Shown here one piece after another: positions 26,760 to 33,592 of a DNA stretch of 33,592 nucleotides (positions are counted from its first letter, which is position 1; each line of letters opens with the position of its first letter). A program made the translations under genes and the position numbers. This DNA is from Gemmatimonadota bacterium (GTDB lineage: Bacteria > Gemmatimonadota > Gemmatimonadetes > Gemmatimonadales > Gemmatimonadaceae), in assembly GCA_003223425.1 (NCBI GenBank), contig QHVA01000113.1, forward strand, positions 1-33,592, written 5' to 3'. The notes under the pieces were generated by a model. The model made no database searches. It was not told the origin of the DNA and saw only the letters and a list, made by a program, of their open reading frames with translations.

Positions 26760-28331
26760 TTACGGCGCCGGTGCACTCCCACGTAGACCGCAGGTAAAAG
26801 TCGTCGGGTACGTCGGAGCCGCGGTAGGCGCGGTATCCCAATACATGCGCGTTTCGAACGTATCCGAACCCTGCTGTGCAATAGCGGCGTTCAGATTTGT
26901 ACCGTTTACCGAACGTTCCGTTGTCGAGTACTGGAAGCGGCGCGGGATGTTGGCTCTACTCGCTGCTGGTCCCGGGGAAACTGTATATGGCACGCAGGTG
27001 CGACGCCATTCGGCCCACGCCTGCCCACCATCGGAGAAGAGCGCGATCCATTTCTGCTGTGCGATTCGAATCAATCCCGGCGTGCCGGCTACATAGGCAA
27101 CGTTCGGCTGCGCAAGATAGGCTGCGGCTCCCGCTGCAGTTCCACCCCACTGCTCGATTGACGCGGTCACACCGGCGTCATAGAAACCGGCTGCCTGCGC
27201 CGGGTTCAAACCACCCAAGCTCCGATTGGCCGCCTCGGCCTGGGTCAGAGCAACTTCCGCGTAGGTCATGACGAACGATGGGAAGCTGTTTCCGGTGCCG
27301 CCGAAAAAGCCGTAGGCTGTGTTGCCGGGAAACATCTTGGCGGTTATGCGTGATGAGCAGCAGATGTAAGGAGCTGCGGCGTCAGGTGTGAGCGCATTGG
27401 GCGCGCCCTTGTATGTCCCGTCATCCGGGCTGGGCTGCGCATACAGCGAAATCCTGGGATCGTTAAGCGACTTAAGGAGATTCATGAGGACAATCGAGAC
27501 GCGGTTGTCATCGCGAGTCGAAAAGAAGTTCGCCCACGGGTTATTGTAGACCCCGTCTCCGGGCCAGGTAAACACGGCGTTGTCAGCGTTCGACTGAAAA
27601 ACTCCGCCGGGCGCCGCGAAAGCCGCTGCGAGCTGTGTGTTCGTAGTGGTCGGATCCTTGTTGACAAGACGTAGTGCGTACCTCGCACGCAGTGAATTGG
27701 CGAAGCGCTGCCAGTGCAGAAGATCTCCACCGTAGATCGGATCCGCGCTTCCAAGGCTGCCTGCATTGGCTCCAGCCGCCGCGATGTCCTTGCTGACCTT
27801 GTCCAACTGCGCGAAGAAGTCAGCGTAAATGTCCTTCTGGGCGTCGTACTTCGGCGAAAGGCTTCCGCCAGCGTCTCCCTTCAGTGCATCGAAATAAGGA
27901 ATGTCACCCCAGGTATCAGTTATGTATCCGAAGCTCAAAGTCCTCATTGTGAGCGCCGGACCATAGATCCCGGGCTGGTTGGCGGTCACGCCCTTTTCGA
28001 TGGCCTTCTCAAAGTCTACGAGGTGAAGAGTGTATGGATTATCGAAAAATCCGGCAGTCGAGCCGCCGGTAAGACGCGTGTACTGATCCTCGTTTGGATA
28101 TTGAACTTCGGCCAGATGCTGCGTCACGAACTCTGTGGCGCGGAGATCATATCCTCCGAACCACCGGCTGACGGCGTCCACGGTTGCCGCTGTGAACAGC
28201 GTCGAAGCCGGTACGTCCTCGGGGTTGTTCGGATTCTTGTTGAGATTGGTCAGGTTATCCGTGTTGCACGCAGCCACGCTGAGCGCTACCGCGAGTCCGG
28301 ATCCGACCGTGAGAAGTTTTTTATTGATCAT
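26760..28331 (-). CDS. susD: SusD/RagB family nutrient-binding outer-membrane lipoprotein
   Basis: MINKKLLTVGSGLAVALSVAACNTDNLTNLNKNPNNPEDVPASTLFTAATVDAVSRWFGGYDL; pairs with the adjacent SusC. Confidence 0.9.
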   Translation of the reverse strand: MINKKLLTVGSGLAVALSVAACNTDNLTNLNKNPNNPEDVPASTLFTAATVDAVSRWFGGYDLRATEFVTQHLAEVQYPNEDQYTRLTGGSTAGFFDNPYTLHLVDFEKAIEKGVTANQPGIYGPALTMRTLSFGYITDTWGDIPYFDALKGDAGGSLSPKYDAQKDIYADFFAQLDKVSKDIAAAGANAGSLGSADPIYGGDLLHWQRFANSLRARYALRLVNKDPTTTNTQLAAAFAAPGGVFQSNADNAVFTWPGDGVYNNPWANFFSTRDDNRVSIVLMNLLKSLNDPRISLYAQPSPDDGTYKGAPNALTPDAAAPYICCSSRITAKMFPGNTAYGFFGGTGNSFPSFVMTYAEVALTQAEAANRSLGGLNPAQAAGFYDAGVTASIEQWGGTAAGAAAYLAQPNVAYVAGTPGLIRIAQQKWIALFSDGGQAWAEWRRTCVPYTVSPGPAASRANIPRRFQYSTTERSVNGTNLNAAIAQQGSDTFETRMYWDTAPTAAPTYPTTFTCGLRGSAPAP

Positions 28332-28357
28332 CTGTCTTTAGTCTCAGAAAGGGCCGG

Positions 28358-31300
28358 TTACGGCGTGATTCGGAAGCTCAGACCCCAGCTTCGCGTGTTA
28401 GGAAGCGCACCAAACTCAACGCCCTGGAAGTTCCCAACCGTATAGGAGAACTCAGGATCGATGTTCGGCACCTTGGTCCACGTGTGCAGATTGCGACCGG
28501 TAAGGGCGATGCTCACCCCGCGCGCGTTGAAACGGTTTGCCCAGGCTGCAGGCAGCTCGAGCCCGAAGCGAAGCTCACGCAGCTTCACGTAGCTCGCATC
28601 GTAGATGTAAGGTTCCGTTACCGGAAAAATGTTTTGGAAGTACTGCTCCGCCGTCACGTTTATGGTATTGGGCTGGCCCGTATTGATGTCGATTCCGTCG
28701 ACAACGATTCCTGGGTTATTCCAATCCACCTCGCGTCCCCGCAGAGACTCCTTCGTGACACCTGAATAATCGCCGAAGAAGTTCGTGATGCTGGCGATTT
28801 GACCACCGCGACGGATGTCGAGCAGGCCACTTACCGTCAGACTTCTATAGTTGATCGTGTTACTCCACCCGCCTGTCCAGTTGGGCTGGATGTTGCCGAG
28901 GATCTTCCGGCCTCCAATCACGGTGAGACCCCCATCGGTCAGGATCTTGCCAGTGGCGGAATCGCGAGCGAACCCGTAAGCGAAGATGGAACCATAGGGC
29001 TCACCCTGTCGCGCCTCGATGTTCGTATACCAGGAGCTTCCGATCACAAAGGTCTTGATGCCCGGCGCGAGCTCGTCGACCATGCTCTTGTTGTGGGAGT
29101 AGTTGAACATCGAGTTCCACGTCACGCCACTCGCGGTCTGCAGCGGCGTCAGGCCGAGCAGGAAGTCGAAGCCCTTGTTGCTGATTTGACCAGCGTTCAC
29201 AGCCTTCGACTGAAAACCGGAAGTACCCGACACTGGAATCGTGAAGATCTGGTTCTTGGTCTTCTTGTTGTAGGCGCTGCCGTCGAACGTGACCCTGCCA
29301 TCCAGGAATGCCAGCTCGAGTCCCACTTCGTCGGAGTTGGTGCTCTCAGGCTTCAGATCGGGATTGGCGATGAAGTTCTGGATCCTGAACTGTGGGAGGC
29401 CGGCGAATTTCCCGGCGAGCCCTGTATACGTCGGGCGCAGTTGATACGGATCCGCATCGTTTCCGACGCGAGCCGTCGAAGCGCGAAGCTTGGCGTACGT
29501 GAGCACATTGTTCTTGAGCGCCGGGATCGCATCAGACAGCACGATCGACGTGTTGACCGAGGGATAGAAATAGGAATTCTTTCCCTTCGGCAGTGTGGAT
29601 GACCAGTCATTCCTGGCCGTGCCTTCAACCGTCCACCAGTTGTTCAGTGTGAACGCGGCGGCGCCATAGACGCTGTTGACCTGCCGGCGCGAGGAATACT
29701 GACCGAGTGTTGGCGTTACAGCGGCGTTCGAGACGTTATAGATACCGGCTACTGAGAGACCCGGCGTTGCTGTGCTCGCATTCTCAAAGCGCTCCCGACG
29801 AACCGTTCCACCAAGGGTCGAGTTGAGGCTTAGGTGGGTGCCAACGGGCCGGCTGATCGTTAGCAGCAGGTCGCTGTTGTTCTGATTGCTATAGTCGCTG
29901 ATGTCCTGGAAGCCACCGAAATAGTTCGCGTCGATTCCGTGTCCTGCGACAACATCCTGGATGTTGCCCTGCGCGAAACGCTCGTCGATGCCGAGTCGGT
30001 AGATGTCAGATCCGGTGCGGGCAATCAGGTTTCCACCGTCGAACAGCCTGTAGTTGGCCGATACCGTTCCAATGAACCGATCCCGAATGTCGCCGACGGG
30101 ATTCTCGAACTGTCTCCAGAACGGATTGTTGTGGAAGTTGTAATTCCAGTTGAACTCGCGGCTTGCGGGACCATTGTTCATGGCGCCGCCCTGCGAGTAA
30201 TTGCGCAGCGCGTTCATGTCGATTTGCCGGCCGAACCAGACGAAGGTCTCGAGAATGCCGGTGTTGTAGCCGGTCCCGGGACGGTTCATCGCTGCGTTGT
30301 GTATGTATTGCAATGTTGCGTCGGTGCTCAGGTTCGGAGTAACCTGGAGCGAGCCGTTGAGCAGACCGGAAGTCTTCGAAAAGTTGTTGTTCGGGATGTA
30401 GCCCGTGATGTTGTCGCGACCGAGCGAGACGCGCGCACTGGCGCGGTCGTTGCCGCCACTGACGGCGAGAGTCGTCGACCGGGTGTGACCGGTGTTGAAG
30501 AAGCTCTCGACGTTGTCCGGGTGAGCGATCCACGGCGTTGCGACTGTAGGACTGGTGAACTGCAGGCATGGCGCCGACTGGTCATAGGTCGTCGTGTTCG
30601 CAATGAAAGTGCAACCGTGGGTGCGGCCATCCAGCTTCGGTCCGAAGCTCTGGTCGGCCCAGTCGTTCACGCCGTTGCCCGCGCCGTCGAAATACTGGAA
30701 CTCACCGCCAGCGCCCTGACCATACAGATTCTGGTAATTAGGGAGAATCGAAGGCTTGTCCCACGTATAAGTGGTGCTAATTTCGGTGCGAGCTCGATTT
30801 CCACTCGACGCGCCCTTCTTGGTCGTGATCACGATGACGCCGTTCGAGGCGCGCGAGCCGTATAGCGCGGCCGCGTTTGGACCCTTCAGCACGCTCATCG
30901 TCGCGATATCGTCCGGATTGAGATCCGAGATTCCGCTTCCGAAGTCGTAGCCGCCGTTCGGATCGCCGCTGTGGCGTGATCTCGAGTTTTCGTTATTCGA
31001 GATCGGCGTGCCGTCGACGACGAAAAGGGGCTGGTTGTTGCCGGTGATCGAGTTCGCCCCGCGAATCACGATGCGAGCCGATCCGCCCTGGGTGTCTGAT
31101 TGATCTCGGTGTTGCTAAGCTGCTGCTGCGCAGTTCCGAGCTGGCTCTTCTCTCTCGTCAGACCGAGCGCCGTTACGACGACGCCCTGCAGCTGTGTTGC
31201 CGCGGTCGAGAGACTGAAGCTCTGGGTTAACGGTGCACCCGTGAGCGAAACAGACGCCGAGCTTGGCTGAAAGCCGAGGCGCCGCGCGAGCAGAGTGACC

Positions 31301-31533
31301 GTCGTGCCGTTCGCCGATGCGGGGGCGGTGAAGCTGTAGTGGCCCGTCTCGTCGGTAAATCCACCAGCGCGCAAAGTCGGTATACTCACGCTCGCGCCGA
31401 CGACTGGTGCTCCACCCGTGCCAGTCACCTGGCCACTGATGGCCGTTCCCTGCGCCTGAGCGAGTGCCGGAGCGAGCCCGAGCACGACACCCGCTACCGC
31501 AAGGAAGCGAGAGATCCTACCTGTCATTCCCAT
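28358..31533 (-). pseudogene. susC: SusC/RagA family TonB-linked outer-membrane protein, frame-disrupted in the plug domain
   Basis: N-terminus (MGMTGRISRFLAVAGVVLG...GGAPVVGASVSIPTLRAGGFTDETGHYSF...[33 protein letters not shown]) and the rest ([31 protein letters not shown]...) are in different frames, joining near 31090-31098. Confidence 0.85.
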
Positions 31534-31774
31534 ACAACACCTCGCTGAAAGTGAAACTGTGATGTGGCGTATCGCGCATCGCGGGAGATGTCGTTCGAGC
31601 TTCTCCGCGATCGCGACTATTGTGGGCATGATAGAGTGGCGTGAATCCGAATGCTGGCCAGATACGGACTCCGAATCGGTGCGATCGAGCGCAGATGATT
31701 CGGTACCGGGTCTCCGCGATTCCACGTCCGGATTCGGCTAGCATGAAGCGCCGCGCGGATCCTAGATTCCCCAC

Positions 31775-33293
31775 GTGACCCACCCGATCGCCTGGGCGCC
31801 TCTTCCTCCTGCCGACATCTGCGAGCGTGCGCTCAATGCGCGCGACCCGCGATTCGACGGCATCTTCTTCGTCGGTATCACCTCGACGAGGGTGTACTGC
31901 CGGCCGACCTGCCCAGCGCGGGTGTCCTATACGCATCGCCGTCGGTTCTTTGACTCCGCGGCGTCCGCCGAGCGGGCGGGATTCCGGCCTTGTCTCCGGT
32001 GCCGCCCGGAGCTCGCGCCGGGACGCGCGCCGATGGATGCCGTGCCCCGCCTCGCGCGAGTGGCGGCGGATCGCATCGGCGCGGGCGCGCTCAACGGTCG
32101 CACCGTTGCGGATCTCGCCCGCGATCTTGGCGTCAGCGAGCGACACCTGCGCCGTGCGGTCGAACACGAGATCGGTGTCTCACCACTCGACCTGGCGCAG
32201 ACACATCGCCTGCTGCTCGCCAGGCGTCTCCTCGGCGACACGTTGCTGTCGGTGACCCGCGTTGCGTACGCCAGCGGTTTCCAGAGCCTGCGTCGCTTCA
32301 ACGCGGCATTCCGCGAGCAGTACCGGATGGCGCCGAGCGCAATCAGGCGCGCCGCGCGCGCACACGGCGGCGAGAAGGTCGCGTTGGAAGAGGACGCGCC
32401 GCTATGCCTCAGTCTCTCTTACCGGGCTCCACTCGCCTGGGACGCGCTTCTCGCCTTTCTCCGGCGTGACGCTATCGAGGGCGTGGAGATCGTGGATGGC
32501 CGTCTCTATGGCCGCACGATCCACGTCGCAGGCTCCAGCGGTTTTGTCGTCGTCGAGGATGCGGCCGTGCGGCCAGATGATTGGGGAGCGGACGTGCCTC
32601 TCCGCGCACCAGCGACGCTTGCGCGACGGCCGGCACACACGCACGCGAATCCGACAGCTCTTCGACCTGGACGCCGAGCCCACAGTAATCGACGCGCATC
32701 TGACGCAGGGTGGGCTCGGGGCACTTGTCGCTAAGCGACCCGGCGTGCGCATCCCGGGCACGATCGACGGATTCGACGTCGCGCTCCGAGCGATACTTCG
32801 TGGTCGCGCGCGCGCCGGTCGCGGCAAGGCATCAAGTGATCCGGCACGCCGCGTAGCATGGGCGCTCGGCGAGCCGCTCGAGACGGGCATCCCGGCGCTG
32901 TCTCGGCTCGCACCAAGCGCGACGCGGGTTGCCGACGCCGGCAGCGCCCGGCTCGAAGCGCTCGGGATTCCACGACGCCGGGCAGCCGCGGCGGTCGCGG
33001 TGGCCCGGCTGGTCGCCGACGGTACGCTACGCCTGGAGCGGGGGAGTGACGTGGCCGCGACGCGGCGCGCACTGACAGAAATCGCCGGTGTCACCGATCA
33101 GGGCGCGACGACGATCGTGATGCGCGCGCTATACTGGCCCGATGCTTTGTCAACCACGGATCGCGCGCTGCAACGCGCGGCGGGAGTCTCCACGGCGCGT
33201 GAGCTCCGCGCGCGCGCGGAGCGGTGGCGCCCCTGGCGCGCATACGCGGCGATGCATCTCTGGCTCGAGGAAGAGGCGCGCTCGCGACGCTGA
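31775..33293 (+). pseudogene. Bifunctional Ada-type transcriptional regulator / AlkA-like DNA-3-methyladenine glycosylase, frameshifted
   Basis: Frame 31775: DPRFDGIFFVGITSTRVYCRPTCPARVSYTHRRRFF...GFRPCLRCRPE plus AraC HTH and AlkA_N-like part. Frame 32262: RQLFDLDAEPTVIDAHL...GTIDGFDVALRAILRG...LEALGIPRRRAAA...PDALSTTDRALQ. Frames switch near 32600-32660. Confidence 0.82.
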
Positions 33294-33377
33294 GCCGTCG
33301 GTGAATGGAATCGTTTAATGGCTGTACGCCCAGGAGAGAGACGAACGCGGGCGGCAGTCATCGGCGTCGGTGGCCGA

Positions 33378-33592
33378 ATGATAGTAGAAGTCAGAAAGTA
33401 CACGATCAAGCCGGGGCTGCGCGCGAAGTTCATCGAATTCTTCGAGACACGCTCGGCGCCGGCGCAGCGCGAAGCGGGGATGGAAATCCTGGGGCCGCTG
33501 CTCGATGTTGAAAATCCTGATGTGTTCGTTTTTCTTCGTGGATTTCCATCACTCGAAGAGCGCGACCGAATGAAGAAGGAGTTCTACGAGGG
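33378..33592 (+). CDS. NIPSNAP family protein, truncated by the window end
   Basis: ATG 33378: MIVEVRKYTIKPGLRAKFIEFFETRSAPAQREAGMEILGPLLDVENPDVFVFLRGFPSLEERDRMKKEFYE; open at the edge and absent from the ORF track. Confidence 0.85.
   Translation, partial: MIVEVRKYTIKPGLRAKFIEFFETRSAPAQREAGMEILGPLLDVENPDVFVFLRGFPSLEERDRMKKEFYE

Noticed and set aside
29939-30865. 308-aa plus ORF opposite susC (also 28799-29602 and 27714-28445)
   Set aside because: Antisense to convincing SusC/SusD sequence, no motifs.
1-33592. CRISPR arrays, tRNA/rRNA genes, integrases or transposases
   Set aside because: None recognised by eye; a tRNAscan-SE, Infernal and ISfinder run would be needed to exclude them.

Overview
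The window is a GC-rich bacterial chromosomal segment, densely coding on both strands. The SusC/SusD pair, DUF5916 protein, S9 peptidase and composition suggest Gemmatimonadota or a similar lineage; that is inference and was not tested. Intact genes include a DUF5916 protein, a histidine kinase with a RsbRD-like N-terminus, a DUF2214 protein, a FAD monooxygenase, a surface-glycan cluster (GT87-like, YdjC/ChbG deacetylase, GT2, methyltransferase), phosphoglucomutase, a DUF3108 protein, an S9A oligopeptidase, a nucleotidyltransferase plus partner module, an M24 peptidase, a ZIP transporter, a cupin, a TPR protein, a type IV pilin, a DUF4337 protein, SusD, and a truncated NIPSNAP gene at the right edge. 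The main observations are: (1) a palindromic intergenic repeat in five loci, which supplies C-terminal codons or the stop of some neighbouring genes; (2) five interrupted genes (PPOX-like, cardiolipin synthase, plug-domain protein, SusC, Ada-AlkA), three of which look like precise out-of-frame internal deletions; (3) a nucleotidyltransferase two-gene module with a near-perfect 27-bp AT-rich palindrome at its start; (4) a GT2 + YdjC deacetylase + GT87 set resembling the Francisella FlmF2/NaxD/FlmK lipid A aminosugar pathway; (5) an orphan 20-bp perfect palindrome upstream of a decayed gene. No tRNA, rRNA, CRISPR array or transposase gene was recognised.
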